From assembly GCA_021107435.1 (NCBI GenBank), contig JAIOSV010000031.1:20920-84919 (forward strand): DNA of 64,000 bases. The letters run 5' to 3'. Shown here piece by piece: positions 9,596-19,898 of the stretch. The notes below the pieces were generated by a model. It did no database searches. It was not told where the DNA came from and saw nothing but the letters and a program-made list of their open reading frames with translations. Within the stretch, counting starts at the first letter, position 1. Each line of letters starts with the position of its first letter. The translations under genes and the position numbers were made by a program. Origin of the DNA: Candidatus Sabulitectum sp. (GTDB taxonomy: Bacteria; Fermentibacterota; Fermentibacteria; Fermentibacterales; JCC-6).

Positions 9596-9622
9596 CAGGA
9601 GAGGGACCCGCTCCCTCTCCTG
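9596..9622 (-). terminator. Hairpin terminator after the cyclophilin gene
   Basis: An 11-bp perfect stem (9596-9606 with 9612-9622) with a 5-base loop starts 25 bases past the cyclophilin stop on the minus strand. It is followed by a short T-rich stretch. It also separates this operon from comM. Confidence 0.6.
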
Positions 9623-9646
9623 CCTGGTGTCTGTTGTCTGGTTTGG

Positions 9647-10126
9647 TTATTCCTCGACTGTAACCTTAAGCATCACATCACCCTCAGAGATATTGTCAAC
9701 AACGTCCTGCCCGGAAGTCACTTTGCCGAATACAGTGTGCTTTCCATTGAGATGCGGTTGAGGGGCATGTGTGATGAAAAACTGGCTGCCGTTTGTGCCA
9801 GGTCCTGCATTGGCCATGGAAAGTGAACCGGTCTCGTGGGTAAGAGGGTTGCCTGAGAATTCGTCTTTGAAGTTGTAACCGGGACCGCCCATTCCTGTAC
9901 CTGTGGGGTCACCGCCCTGAACCATAAAGTTGCTGATAACGCGGTGGAAAGAAACACCGTCATAGAAACCGTCTTCTGCCAGTGAAACAAAGTTGTTCAC
10001 TGTAACAGGGGCAAATTCAGGGAAAAGGTCAAGACTGATTGTTCCCTTGCCTGTTTCAATCTTTACCTTGTAAACTGTGTCTGTTTTGATGTTCATTACC
10101 GGCGGGGCGCTGTACTGCTTTCCCAT
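9647..10126 (-). CDS. Peptidyl-prolyl cis-trans isomerase, cyclophilin type
   Basis: 159 residues from ATG 10126 behind AAGGAG. A single cyclophilin domain fills the protein, with the active-site signature [15 protein letters not shown] (Arg and Phe/Met/Gln of the proline pocket), the NGSQFFIT motif and [11 protein letters not shown]. There is no signal peptide, so it should work in the cytoplasm. It starts 8 bases after leuS and is probably expressed with it. Confidence 0.93.
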   Translation of the reverse strand: MGKQYSAPPVMNIKTDTVYKVKIETGKGTISLDLFPEFAPVTVNNFVSLAEDGFYDGVSFHRVISNFMVQGGDPTGTGMGGPGYNFKDEFSGNPLTHETGSLSMANAGPGTNGSQFFITHAPQPHLNGKHTVFGKVTSGQDVVDNISEGDVMLKVTVEE

Positions 10127-10134
10127 GATTCTCC

Positions 10135-12597
10135 TTATCCTATAATGTTTACGAGTCTACCTGGAACAACTATAACTCTCCGGGGAATGGATCCTTTCAG
10201 GTAATCCCGGATCTTCTCCCGGCTCAGAGCAATCTGCTCAATCTCTTCTGTGGAAGCGCCTGCGGGAACAGATATTCTGTCTCTGATCTTTCCCTTGATC
10301 TGAATTACTATTTCAACTGTATCTTTTACAATATCCCCTTTGTTCCAAACAGGCCAGGGCTGTGTATGTATGGTCTCATTCCTGCTGCCGAAGCCCAGGA
10401 CATGCCACAGTTCATCGGTAACGAAAGGTGCTGCTGGCGCAAGCACCGTGAGAAAATCTTTTTGCGCTTTCCTCCAGGTGCCTGCAGCCGAGGCAGCCTT
10501 CCCTCTGTTGACTGAGAGAAAATTTAAAAACTCCATCATTGCGGCCACAGCGGTATTGAACTGTAAGCCGTCCATGTCCTCTGTGACTTTTTTTATTGTT
10601 CTCGCAAATTCATATCTCAATTCCTTATCGAATGCTTTATCAGTCTCGATTCCCTTAAGATCCGCAGTCTCCAGAAAGAGATTCCATATGCGTTTCACAA
10701 ATCGATAGGTACCGGCAAGGCCCTCTTCACTCCATTCGATTTCAGCTTCAAATGGACCCATGAAAATGATGTAAAGTCTCAAAGCATCCGCGCCGTACTT
10801 CACAACCATCTCATCCGGGGTAACAACATTGCCTTTGCTCTTGGACATTTTCTGATGATCATAGCTGATCAGCATTCCCTGATTTTTCAGGCAGGTAAAC
10901 GGCTCTGTGAAATCCAGCATGCCCGCGTCATACATCACTTTTGTCCAGAATCTTGCGTAGATAAGGTGCATTACTGCATGCTCTGCTCCCCCGACATACA
11001 AATCCACAGGAAGCCACTTCTTCACTTCTTCGGAGTCAAAAGGAGCATTTGCGCAGTGAGGAGACGCAAACCTTAAAAAATACCAGCTGGAACAGGCAAA
11101 CCCCGCCATTGTACTTGTTTCCCGCCTTGCAGCCGCTCCGCACTCAGGACATGTTGTGTTTACCCAGTCCTCGCATGCTGCGAGGGGAGATCGTCCTGAA
11201 TCATCAGGTTCATAGCTCTTAACATCCGGCAGAATAACCGGCAGGTTTCTGTCGGGAACAGCACCGCACTTCTCGCAGTATATTATTGGAATAGGGGCAC
11301 CCCAGTACCTCTGCCTGCTCACCAGCCAGTCTCTTATTCTATAGCGGGTTTCAGCTTTACCAAAGTTGTTGCTTTCAGCAAATGCGACCATGACACCTCG
11401 GGACTCCTCTGAGCTGAGACCTGTAAACCGTCCGCTGTTGATAAGCTCACCATCGGCTACAGTTGCCTCTTTCTCAACCCCTTGAGGTACTCCGCCTGGT
11501 GCAATAACTTCAATTATCGGCAGATTGTATTTTTTCGCGAAAGCATGATCCCTCTCGTCATGAGCAGGAACCGCCATTATCGCCGCTGTACCGTATCCCG
11601 CAAGCACATAGTCCGCAGTCCATACAGGTACTTTTTCTCCATTGAAGGGATTTACTGCATATGCTCCGGTAAAGATGCCTGTTTTCTCTTTTTCGCTGGC
11701 CACAAGGCGTTCAAGATCAGTTTTCGCGCCGGAAGCCTTAATGTATTCTCCAACATCTTTTTGATACTTCTCTGTTGCAATTCTGAGAAGTTCGGGATGC
11801 TCCGGGGCAAGAACACAGAATGTGGCACCAAAAATGGTATCAATCCTTGTTGTATAAACGGGTAGATTAATGGCTCCCTCTTTTTCCGTATCAACTGAAA
11901 AGACAATCTCTGCCCCGTGTGATCGACCTATCCAGTTTCTCTGCATTGCCTTGATGTTTTCAGGCCAGTCCAGATCATCAAGCTTATCGAGAAGCCTGTC
12001 GGCATAATCGGTGATTTTGAAATACCACTGCGGCAGTCTCTTTTTCACCACTTCGCCACTGCATCTCCAGCAGATTCCCCCCGCTGATTCCTCATTGGAC
12101 AGAACAATCCTGCAGGTGGGACAGTACATCTGAAAGTTGTCCGACTGATATGCAAGTCCTCTGTCAAAAAGCAGAAGAAAGAAGTACTGAGTCCATCTGT
12201 AGTAATCCGGATTACTGGAGTTTATCTCCCTATCCCAGTCATAACCGGCTTCAAAGAGCTTCATCTGTCTTTTGTAATTCTCTGTGTTAACCCGGGTTAC
12301 TTCTGCCGGGTGCATACCTGTCTTAATGGCATACTCCTCCGCCGGCTGACCAAACGCATCCCACCCCATGGGATGAAGAACATTCTGACCATCCATTCTC
12401 TTCTTGCGACAGATAACGTCAGTGGGGATGTAGTTTCTGCAGTGTCCTACAGATAGCCCCGCTCCGGATGGATACGGGAAGTAATCAAGACAATAAAAGT
12501 TGCTCTTGCCCGGATCATTCCCGGTCTTGTACAGATCCATTCCCTCCCAGACGGGAGACCACTTCTTCTCTAATTCCTTGAAATTGTAAGTGTTCAA
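10135..12597 (-). CDS. leuS: Leucyl-tRNA synthetase
   Basis: 820 residues. The start is TTG 12597, seven bases after AGGAGG. Class I synthetase: the ATP-binding HIGH region is [12 protein letters not shown] (41-52), where the first His of the usual HVGH is Ser. KMSKS is intact (KMSKSKGN near 582-588). An editing CP1 domain (about 225-420) and paired CxxC zinc-type motifs (YCPTC, CWRC; later CEKCG, CPECG) are present. WDAFGQPAE replaces the common WDAFGLPAE. It charges tRNA-Leu. The cyclophilin gene follows in the same operon, and 64 bases separate it from the PAS-protein gene upstream. Confidence 0.95.
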   Translation of the reverse strand: MNTYNFKELEKKWSPVWEGMDLYKTGNDPGKSNFYCLDYFPYPSGAGLSVGHCRNYIPTDVICRKKRMDGQNVLHPMGWDAFGQPAEEYAIKTGMHPAEVTRVNTENYKRQMKLFEAGYDWDREINSSNPDYYRWTQYFFLLLFDRGLAYQSDNFQMYCPTCRIVLSNEESAGGICWRCSGEVVKKRLPQWYFKITDYADRLLDKLDDLDWPENIKAMQRNWIGRSHGAEIVFSVDTEKEGAINLPVYTTRIDTIFGATFCVLAPEHPELLRIATEKYQKDVGEYIKASGAKTDLERLVASEKEKTGIFTGAYAVNPFNGEKVPVWTADYVLAGYGTAAIMAVPAHDERDHAFAKKYNLPIIEVIAPGGVPQGVEKEATVADGELINSGRFTGLSSEESRGVMVAFAESNNFGKAETRYRIRDWLVSRQRYWGAPIPIIYCEKCGAVPDRNLPVILPDVKSYEPDDSGRSPLAACEDWVNTTCPECGAAARRETSTMAGFACSSWYFLRFASPHCANAPFDSEEVKKWLPVDLYVGGAEHAVMHLIYARFWTKVMYDAGMLDFTEPFTCLKNQGMLISYDHQKMSKSKGNVVTPDEMVVKYGADALRLYIIFMGPFEAEIEWSEEGLAGTYRFVKRIWNLFLETADLKGIETDKAFDKELRYEFARTIKKVTEDMDGLQFNTAVAAMMEFLNFLSVNRGKAASAAGTWRKAQKDFLTVLAPAAPFVTDELWHVLGFGSRNETIHTQPWPVWNKGDIVKDTVEIVIQIKGKIRDRISVPAGASTEEIEQIALSREKIRDYLKGSIPRRVIVVPGRLVNIIG

Positions 12598-12661
12598 TAT
12601 CAGGCCTCCTGAATTTGTTAAGCGGAAATATACAAAATGAGGAGGGAATTAAGTTCCTTGT

Positions 12662-15487
12662 TCAGCCTGCGGGCTGAAGGAGAAAGGTCAGTTCTCCATT
12701 ATTCACAGAGGAAAGGGAACAGCCAGCGCCATTCAGTATCCTAAAAATGATAGCTGCCTCAGTTCCGGAATCAAACCTGCCGGATTCAAGCTGTTGAAAA
12801 ATCTCATCCTGGGATAATGTCTGAAACGGCTCATTCAGACCATCCAGAGTAAGCAAAACTCCGCGTCCTTCATCGTTTTCCGCGTTCCGGGCTTTAAATG
12901 AAACTACACTATCCGGAACTGCAAGTTGACACAACATTGCAAAACACTGGAGGAGAACCTCAGAGATTATTATTACTGCGGGCATTTTGTCACTGAGCGA
13001 GAGAGAGGGCGGGCGAAGTCCTTTTTGGGCAAAAATGCTGTGAAGCCGGGTCAGGAATCTGTCAGGATACTCCTCTCTGAAATCATCGGTATTGATCAGA
13101 ATGGAAAGCCTGAGAAGATGCGATACCCTGGATGCTGTTTCATGCGAATACAGCATTGTCCTTGCAAATCCAGTCAGAGGGTCATCCCTGTCCACAATGT
13201 GAAGAATTGAGTTATTCTGTTCAATAGAGTCGGAAGAGAACTGCTCCAGATAACTTCCCAGACCGGTTGAGTACCCACGGATCTCCCTGCAAACAGTTTC
13301 TGGAAGATAGTGCGCTCCCCCGGCGCTGGAGTCTTTGCAGGAAAGAAGATCAATTACGGTATCCACTGTTTTCTGATCTACTTCGCCGATCACTTTAATG
13401 CGATACTCTCTCCCCCGGATGCGTCTGGTTAGCTGAAAACTCCAATTGGTATGTCGTTTCTCATCTGCCTCCTCTGGAAAGACAGCTGTGTATTCTCTGT
13501 CATTACTGAATTCCATAACACCGCTGCCTCCGACTCTGAAACAGACCCGGGATATCGCACGCAGAGTTTCGTGGTGGGATGATGCAGAGAACAGCTCTGT
13601 GATTTCCTCCAGGAGCATCATTCCCTGCAGTGCATTCAATCTGCCATCACCAGTTGTAGAAGAGTTTTTGTCTAATGGTATGCCGCAAATCAGGAAGGCT
13701 GGATCCCCGTAAAGACCGGCAGTTGCGTTAATAACAGATACATTCCACCTGTGCACACCGGATTTCGATCCATCTTTCCTTCTCACAGCCCATTCTGCCG
13801 ATACGCTGTTTTCAGGAATACCTGCTCCGGAAGCACGTGAATCAAGTGTAAATCCAGACCCTTCCGGATCAATCAGATTATTGATATCATCATTGTTCAC
13901 TATCCCGGCCTTTACACCGCAAACCAGTTCCATTGCATGATTCCAGTGATCAACTCTTCCGTCCATACGAATAATTGCTATTGGCAGAGGAATCCCGTTG
14001 AAAAGAGTGTTTGCGAGACCTTCATTAAGCTCAAGATATTTCTCAGCGGCTGATCTGGCTGATTTCTCCTGAGTAATATCGTACTGAATCTTAACGAGAG
14101 AGGATACCGTATTGAGCAAATCTGAATCTGATTCGGAGAGTGTTGATTCCATCAGGAGAAGATATCCCAGATTGAACACTCCTGTACCAATAGGAAGCAC
14201 TGTGCAGGATTTGAAATAACCGGAAAGTTTCCCTAATTCAGCTGATGAAATTCTATGCTGTTTATCCCCTTTCCAGACAAACGCAGGAAACCCCAGTTCT
14301 CCCAGCTCACCGGCAGGATACTCTTTGGGCCAGTCTCCAGCGCTACCTGTTAGTTTCATTGTTTCATAGGCATCATACAAGTACTGCGCGACAGCTTTCG
14401 ATCTGGTAACTCGAAGAATACTCTCACAAATACCACCCTCAACCCCGATCTTTGATTCCAGAATTCCTCCGGACATTCTTGATATTCCCAGAAGGCTTTT
14501 CTTCAGATGCTCAACTTCTGCCCTGAATAGATTAAGATCGGTTTCGTCCTCGAAGAGACAGACAAAGTTTATGGCCTGGTTCATCTCGTTTCTAACAGCT
14601 CTCAGGGTCTGCCGGAGAGTAACCTGTCTGCCATCCTGATTGACGAAGGAAACTACTCCGGATTGTTCCGCTCTCTCTTCAGCAAACAGATGCTCTGAAG
14701 CATCATGCACCCATTTGTAAGAATCGGCAGAGAGAATGTCATGAAGCTGAAGACCAATAAGCGACCCTCGGTGCCCTGTAATTCTTGTGAAGCCGGAATT
14801 GGACAGCAGTATTCGCAATCTGCTGTCAAGAAGCAGAAGACCAGTTCCAGTTGATTGAAGGTATGCCTGATTGAGCCTGTTCAGCGCACGAAGTCGTTTG
14901 CCTGTTTTGTAATTCTCTGTTGAGTCGTGAAACAGTCCTATAACGCCAGGACCGCCTCTGCTGAGAACTCCTTCAACTCTTCTCTCTCCGGATGGTTTGA
15001 ATTCAACCCTTACCTCATGGCCGAGATGCGCGGAGGATATAACACTATCCCAGTCATACAATATCGGGTTGGGCAAAATATCTGAAGCATTCCTTCCCTT
15101 CACATCCGTCTCCCGTGGGCCAAAAAGGTATGTCATTCTCATATTCCATCGAAGGATCGTACCATCGGGAGCAAACCCAACAACCCCACCGGCTATATCG
15201 GACACAAGATCATAATCGGCAATCTGCTCAGCAATAATGGTAACACTGTTCCCGTGATCGATCTTCCCGGGGATTATTACAAGGGATAATTTCTCGTCTC
15301 TGAGGATTTTTTTACCCTCAATGAGCCCTCTGGCCACAGAATCCGGGAGCATGTCGAATGGATCAGCAGAATGCGAAATCTCATCAGCGTTAATACCAAG
15401 CACGGAAAATAAATCGCCATCCACCTTCATTTCACCAGTGGATGGCGCAAATGTCAGCCTTGCCCAGGATTTGGACCCGAAGGACAT
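12662..15487 (-). CDS. Multi-PAS/GAF-like sensory protein with a degenerate histidine-kinase-like C-terminus
   Basis: 941 residues, ATG 15487, seven bases after the stop of the barrel gene upstream, so probably translationally coupled. No signal peptide or membrane helix is seen. At least three PAS-like repeats are recognisable: about 90-170 (DIAGGVVGFAPDGTILRWN), 205-310 (GTGLLLLDSRLRILLSN), and 500-610 (PLPIAIIRMDGRVDHWN), with a GAF-like stretch between. The last 200 residues align loosely with a kinase dimerisation and ATPase region (YSHETASRVSHLLRLS; end GAGCSLSS...GELTFLLQP) but lack the N, G1 and G2 boxes. It is probably a non-catalytic sensor. The final 64 bases before leuS hold nothing clear. 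Confidence 0.7.
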   Translation of the reverse strand: MSFGSKSWARLTFAPSTGEMKVDGDLFSVLGINADEISHSADPFDMLPDSVARGLIEGKKILRDEKLSLVIIPGKIDHGNSVTIIAEQIADYDLVSDIAGGVVGFAPDGTILRWNMRMTYLFGPRETDVKGRNASDILPNPILYDWDSVISSAHLGHEVRVEFKPSGERRVEGVLSRGGPGVIGLFHDSTENYKTGKRLRALNRLNQAYLQSTGTGLLLLDSRLRILLSNSGFTRITGHRGSLIGLQLHDILSADSYKWVHDASEHLFAEERAEQSGVVSFVNQDGRQVTLRQTLRAVRNEMNQAINFVCLFEDETDLNLFRAEVEHLKKSLLGISRMSGGILESKIGVEGGICESILRVTRSKAVAQYLYDAYETMKLTGSAGDWPKEYPAGELGELGFPAFVWKGDKQHRISSAELGKLSGYFKSCTVLPIGTGVFNLGYLLLMESTLSESDSDLLNTVSSLVKIQYDITQEKSARSAAEKYLELNEGLANTLFNGIPLPIAIIRMDGRVDHWNHAMELVCGVKAGIVNNDDINNLIDPEGSGFTLDSRASGAGIPENSVSAEWAVRRKDGSKSGVHRWNVSVINATAGLYGDPAFLICGIPLDKNSSTTGDGRLNALQGMMLLEEITELFSASSHHETLRAISRVCFRVGGSGVMEFSNDREYTAVFPEEADEKRHTNWSFQLTRRIRGREYRIKVIGEVDQKTVDTVIDLLSCKDSSAGGAHYLPETVCREIRGYSTGLGSYLEQFSSDSIEQNNSILHIVDRDDPLTGFARTMLYSHETASRVSHLLRLSILINTDDFREEYPDRFLTRLHSIFAQKGLRPPSLSLSDKMPAVIIISEVLLQCFAMLCQLAVPDSVVSFKARNAENDEGRGVLLTLDGLNEPFQTLSQDEIFQQLESGRFDSGTEAAIIFRILNGAGCSLSSVNNGELTFLLQPAG

Positions 15488-15493
15488 CAGTTT

Positions 15494-16570
15494 TTAGCTG
15501 CCCAAAAGACAGGAAATACCTAAGGTGAACATAGTAGAGGAGTCGTCCACTCTATCAGACTGTTCACCCGGGAACGCGGTGTTTTTTCTGGCCTTGAATC
15601 TGCTCAAAAGCCCTCCGCCTATGACAAAGCGATTAAGCCGCAAATCAAAACCAAGTCCAAAACCCAGACCTGCTCTGTTGGCAACACGGTGATCGTCAAA
15701 GCTTACAGAGGTCAGAGCATTCATGTTTTCAGTAAGGGGCATCTGAAAAAACAGATTGCCCATGAAACGATTGTGATCCAGAGGTGAGGTAATTTGAGCC
15801 TCAAATCCAACTGTAGTGCTTTTAAGATGCGGGGCAAAGGCACTGGCGCCAAACGCGATAATATCATCCATGTAATCAGTTTCAGAAGAATAGGAGATAC
15901 CGGACTTGAACATTTCCCCACCTAAAGCAAGACCGGCATGCCAGGCAAAAGCTTTGTCCTCTATGGACCAGTATGCAGATGAATCCGGGATAAGAGTCTG
16001 ATGGCTGTTGAATTCGTAGTGATAGTCAGCGTTGACCATTCGAACTCCGGCTGAGAAGCCAGCAGATAACTGTCCGCTGATAACAGATGATACACCGGCT
16101 AATGCCTCCCATTGCGAGCCGTCAGCCCAGAGCACTGCCACGCCCAGCTCCGGATCATCCGGATCATCATAAACCGTATGAACCCCTTCGTAATCGAATT
16201 CGCCGATCTTGGCAATTCCTGCACCTATAACAATGGGACCTGCCGGATAAATTACAGCCGCCGTGCCATTGTCATTTGTCATGATGGTTCTGACAGTTTT
16301 TTCAATATCTGTTTGAATTACCCGTTCTGTCCACTGTATGGAAGAGCCGGAAACCTGAATATCAGCGGGCAGAAAAGCAGTTTGAGCAGGATTGTAAAAA
16401 AGACTTACCGCTTCAGCCACTCCAAGCGCACGAACGGATCCAAGGGCAGTTGTTGAAGGAGAAAGACCGGGGATAATGGTTCCCTTATTTGTTGAGTCGT
16501 AAAACCCGAATCCAGAAGCCTGAGCAACTAGAATGGTAATAATGGCTGAATAAAAGGCGAAGGTTTTCAT
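15494..16570 (-). CDS. PorV/UPF0164-like outer-membrane beta-barrel protein (second of a tandem pair)
   Basis: 358 residues from ATG 16570 behind GGAG; a TTG at 16582 overlaps that site and is rejected. A signal peptide covers residues 1-20. The early motif ALGSVRALGVAEAVSLFYNPA is typical of the PorV/UPF0164 group, and the rest alternates short beta-strands and turns. It is a paralogue of the gene 22 bases upstream: both share IPDSS.YWS..... and an SS/SDTD strand after it. Some PorV proteins are type IX secretion outer-membrane partners, and this could serve the C25 peptidase, but that is inference. Confidence 0.75.
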   Translation of the reverse strand: MKTFAFYSAIITILVAQASGFGFYDSTNKGTIIPGLSPSTTALGSVRALGVAEAVSLFYNPAQTAFLPADIQVSGSSIQWTERVIQTDIEKTVRTIMTNDNGTAAVIYPAGPIVIGAGIAKIGEFDYEGVHTVYDDPDDPELGVAVLWADGSQWEALAGVSSVISGQLSAGFSAGVRMVNADYHYEFNSHQTLIPDSSAYWSIEDKAFAWHAGLALGGEMFKSGISYSSETDYMDDIIAFGASAFAPHLKSTTVGFEAQITSPLDHNRFMGNLFFQMPLTENMNALTSVSFDDHRVANRAGLGFGLGFDLRLNRFVIGGGLLSRFKARKNTAFPGEQSDRVDDSSTMFTLGISCLLGS

Positions 16571-16592
16571 TCTTTTCTCCAAAAATAGCGGT

Positions 16593-17672
16593 TTAGAGTT
16601 CTATTGTGGCTCCGATTGAAAAAGCTGTGATGATATCATCGATGATTTCAGCCTGAGGGAATCCGAAAACATTTTCGTTTCTACTTTCGCCAATATAATT
16701 AAAGGCAGCGCTTAAGTCAGTTCTGCCAAGATCGACAGTAGCCCCCATGAAGATACCCAGAGTCGCATTAGAGTCAGTTCCCCCACTGGAAGAAAGAGTT
16801 GCCCCACCCCTGAAATAGAAATTATGGTCCGGATGAATACCCCCGAATACGTTGGCAGACCAAGCTTTGTCCTCCTCCATATCCCAAATCCTTGCTTCCA
16901 GCCCGAAGCCGGGAAAATAAGCAGCTATGTTGCCCACATGGACTCCGGCGGCAAAACTTGAGGGACAGTTGTCCGTATCAGAAGCATAAACTGCGCCGAA
17001 AGAAGTATTTTCTCCCAGCGGTATGGAAGTGCCGACCCTCCAGGAGAATTCACCCTCTTCCCTGCTCCATTCGTCTGAAGAATCAGGAATTGATTCGTTG
17101 AAGTGATGCCGGTAGTATTCGTAATTGATATCACCCATGCGGTATCCGGCAGATGCTCCTATGCTGATTTCACCAGGAATAACTGTAGCAACGCCTGTCG
17201 CGGCCTCCCATACTCCACCGCTCACTATCAGATTCTCAAAGCCGGCAATTATTGGTTCAACACCGGTCGTATCAAGAAAGAAGTACTCTCCTTTGTAAGT
17301 GTAGTCACGGATCTTGGCAATTCCAAGAGCAAGGTTTGCAGAGCCGGCACTGAAACCTGTCTGAAGACTTGAGGTTCCCAGTCCCGCATAAGTCAATGAG
17401 TGTTTGCCAAGCCCGTCATCCACCGTCTGCTTAAGAACAAGCGAACCAATTGAAGCGGAAAAAGATGGATTGTAAATACTCAATTCAGCCGGGTTACCGA
17501 AGAGATTCATGCCACCCACATTAACCGACATCACCCCGCCAAACCCTTGCGAGACAACATCAACACCGGGCATAGGACTGCCCAGGCCAAGAGCGGCAGG
17601 ATAACCATAGCCAAGCGCAGTTAAAGGTAAGAACAGGAGAGCTGTAAAACAGGAAAGCATAAAATTTTTCAT
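16593..17672 (-). CDS. PorV/UPF0164-like outer-membrane beta-barrel protein (first of a tandem pair)
   Basis: 359 residues from ATG 17672, seven bases after GGAG. A longer in-frame start at 17738 would place 22 charged residues ahead of a clear signal peptide. The mature part opens YGYPAALGLGSPMPGVDVV, then MNLFGNPAELS, the Asn-Pro-Ala segment shared with its paralogue. A beta-rich repeat pattern runs to the C-terminus. It heads an apparent three-gene operon (barrel, barrel, PAS protein). Confidence 0.72.
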   Translation of the reverse strand: MKNFMLSCFTALLFLPLTALGYGYPAALGLGSPMPGVDVVSQGFGGVMSVNVGGMNLFGNPAELSIYNPSFSASIGSLVLKQTVDDGLGKHSLTYAGLGTSSLQTGFSAGSANLALGIAKIRDYTYKGEYFFLDTTGVEPIIAGFENLIVSGGVWEAATGVATVIPGEISIGASAGYRMGDINYEYYRHHFNESIPDSSDEWSREEGEFSWRVGTSIPLGENTSFGAVYASDTDNCPSSFAAGVHVGNIAAYFPGFGLEARIWDMEEDKAWSANVFGGIHPDHNFYFRGGATLSSSGGTDSNATLGIFMGATVDLGRTDLSAAFNYIGESRNENVFGFPQAEIIDDIITAFSIGATIEL

Positions 17673-17784
17673 TTTGAGTCTCCAATAACTTAAGGGGTTG
17701 CTTTTCGTCTCAATAATACACATTTTTCTTGGTGCCAAAAACCCACCAGTTTAGTATGATATTACACTCGAAAGGAAAAGAAAG

Positions 17785-18393
17785 ATGAGAAGGCTATTCC
17801 CCTTGCAGTTGATTGCTCTTTGTTTTGTTATTCTGGCAGGAAATGCGCCTGCCATTGATCTCCCTCCCACGGCAGACATGACAACCACACCCTCAGAAGC
17901 TGCCACGACTACAGCTTACATAGAAATATGTTTCAGACCAGCTCATGGCCATCCGGATACGAGAGGTTCGATGCTGTTTGACCTTTCACCCTACACGGGA
18001 TGGACTGCTGAATCAGCAATTCTGAACATTGATGTTTTCTACAAAAGCGGATGCGGTCTGCCAACCACTTTCCACACTTTCGCCGCTACAGAAGAATGGG
18101 ATGAAAGCTGGACTGAGGCCCACCTCGCCCACGGTACAACAGACTGGGGTACTTTTACTCTTAATGAACTTCAGTGGTACCAGCTTGACATAACCGACCT
18201 TGTCAACGCCTGGCTCTCCCAGTCAATAGAAAACTGCGGTCTGGTTTTCGAATCAATTAACAACAACCAGGCAGAGCACAAGTTTTACTCTTTGAACGCC
18301 GGTGTTTCAACTGTACGCCCCTACCTTACCCTCACATTCCCCCAGGCACTGCGAACCACCACCTGGGCCGGAGTAAAAACCGCAATACAGTAG
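17785..18393 (+). CDS. Secreted DNRLRE-like domain protein with W-x-x-V-K C-terminal motif
   Basis: 202 residues, ATG behind AAAGGAAAAG. A signal peptide (1-24) is followed by a beta-sandwich of DNRLRE type: RGSMLFDLSPY, a middle WDESWTEAHL strand, WYQLDITDLVNAWL and RPYLTLTF at the end. This family packs metal-bound carbohydrate or cell-surface modules; the role here is unknown. The last residues TTTWAGVKTAIQ match the tails of three other secreted proteins in the window. A terminator lies 9 bases after the stop. Confidence 0.72.
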   Translation: MRRLFPLQLIALCFVILAGNAPAIDLPPTADMTTTPSEAATTTAYIEICFRPAHGHPDTRGSMLFDLSPYTGWTAESAILNIDVFYKSGCGLPTTFHTFAATEEWDESWTEAHLAHGTTDWGTFTLNELQWYQLDITDLVNAWLSQSIENCGLVFESINNNQAEHKFYSLNAGVSTVRPYLTLTFPQALRTTTWAGVKTAIQ

Positions 18394-18401
18394 AAACTAT
18401 A

Positions 18402-18449
18402 AAACGAAAAACCCCTCCTTGTCGTAAGACTTGAAGGGGTTTCTCGTTT
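18402..18449. terminator. Bidirectional hairpin terminator
   Basis: A 15-base arm (18402-18416) pairs with 18435-18449 with one mismatch. The A-rich left arm and T-rich right arm give a stem suited to stopping transcription from both strands. It sits between the convergent DNRLRE and oxidoreductase genes. Confidence 0.75.
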
Positions 18450-18461
18450 GAAAAAAATACT

Positions 18462-19898
18462 TTAGAAGTTTTCTTTCACATAGTTAAAGCCAGCTTTAAC
18501 TGCCCTGGCATTCAGGTCAATGATGGCCTGCTTCTTGCCCTTGAAAAGCTTGGGTAGAAGGGTTATCACATCTTCAACCCTGAACATTCCAGTAATGGCC
18601 GCATACGCTCCGATATTCACCAGACTCTGAACTCTGATGTTGCCAAGTTCGTCTGCCATTCCGGTTATCGGTAAAGCAAAAACCTTGATGTCCGTTCTTG
18701 TCGGCTCAGTATCAATGAGAGTGCTGTTGTAGATCAGTGTTCCTCCCGGAACAACAAATTCTTCGAATTTTTCAAGGCTGGGTCTGTTCATCGCAAGCAG
18801 CATACTGGGTTTAACTGCTTCAGCAGCACCGATAATGCCATCCTGAATGTTTACGGAACAATTGGCAGTTCCTCCACGCATCTCGGGACCGTAACTGGGA
18901 AGCCACGACACGTTGTAGCCGTATTCGAGTGCCACACTGGCAAGAGCCTGCCCGGTAACCATAATGCCCTGACCTCCAAAACCGGCCACTCTGATGGACA
19001 TTTTCCTGTACTCATCAGGCACATCGCCCCTGGGGAAATCAACATCCTTCTCTGCGGATATTCCCAGTTTCTCCCATACGGCGGCAGGATCCATAACAGG
19101 TACCGGTCTTACGGTGATTCTAGCATCTTCACCCAGATCCTTGTAAACTCCGAGAGGATACAAAGGAACCATCTTTTCTTTTACCCACTCCATACTCTTC
19201 ACCGGGTCCATCTTCCATCCACTGGGGCAGGATGAAAGAACTTCAACAAGCTGGAAGCCCTTTCTTTCTTTCGCGTTCTTAAGAGCCTTGCGAACCGCTG
19301 TCCGGGCCTTCCTGATATGAGGTGCGTCATGAAGAGAAACACGCTCAATGTAAGTAGGAGCAGTGAGCTGGCTGAGTACCTCACATACCTTCATCGGATA
19401 ACCATCCGTATCAACATTCCTTCCGTAAGGTGTTGTTGTGGTTACCTGACCTGGAAGGGTAGTCGGGGCCATCTGACCGCCTGTCATTCCGTAGATGGCA
19501 TTGTTCACAAAGAAAACAGCAATGTTCTCTCCCCTGTTTGCCGCCTGAAGAATGTTGTTGCCGCCAATAGCCGCGAGATCACCATCACCCTGATAACTGA
19601 TAACAACCTTGTCGGGGTTGGCTCTGCTGGTCGCTGTGGCTATAGCCGGAGCGCGCCCGTGGGCAGCCTGGAAGTTGCCTGTATTGAAGTAGTAGTAGGC
19701 AAACACACTGCATCCTACAGGACTTATAAGTATTGTCTCATCAACAATATCGAGATCTTCCATAGCTTCAGCGATAAGTTTGTGAAGAATACCGTGTCCG
19801 CAACCGGGGCAGTAGTGAGTTCTGTCCTTCTCGGCACCTGGCTTGTGCCTGTAAACATCATTGAAGCCTTTTGGCTTTCTGAGTACTGTCTTCTTCAT
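18462..19898 (-). CDS. 2-oxoacid:ferredoxin oxidoreductase, fused beta and gamma subunits
   Basis: 478 residues, ATG 19898 overlapping the alpha-subunit stop by one base (TAATG). Residues 1-280 are the thiamine-diphosphate beta subunit: YCPGCGHG near 29, GDGD near 104 and NNAIYGMTGGQ near 132. Residues about 305-478 are a gamma subunit: RVAGFGGQGIMVTGQ, SYGPEMRGGTANCSV. In most relatives these are separate genes, so this is a fusion. With the alpha and ferredoxin subunits it oxidises a branched-chain or aromatic 2-oxoacid to the acyl-CoA and reduces ferredoxin, in the cytoplasm of an anaerobe. Confidence 0.9.
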   Translation of the reverse strand: MKKTVLRKPKGFNDVYRHKPGAEKDRTHYCPGCGHGILHKLIAEAMEDLDIVDETILISPVGCSVFAYYYFNTGNFQAAHGRAPAIATATSRANPDKVVISYQGDGDLAAIGGNNILQAANRGENIAVFFVNNAIYGMTGGQMAPTTLPGQVTTTTPYGRNVDTDGYPMKVCEVLSQLTAPTYIERVSLHDAPHIRKARTAVRKALKNAKERKGFQLVEVLSSCPSGWKMDPVKSMEWVKEKMVPLYPLGVYKDLGEDARITVRPVPVMDPAAVWEKLGISAEKDVDFPRGDVPDEYRKMSIRVAGFGGQGIMVTGQALASVALEYGYNVSWLPSYGPEMRGGTANCSVNIQDGIIGAAEAVKPSMLLAMNRPSLEKFEEFVVPGGTLIYNSTLIDTEPTRTDIKVFALPITGMADELGNIRVQSLVNIGAYAAITGMFRVEDVITLLPKLFKGKKQAIIDLNARAVKAGFNYVKENF

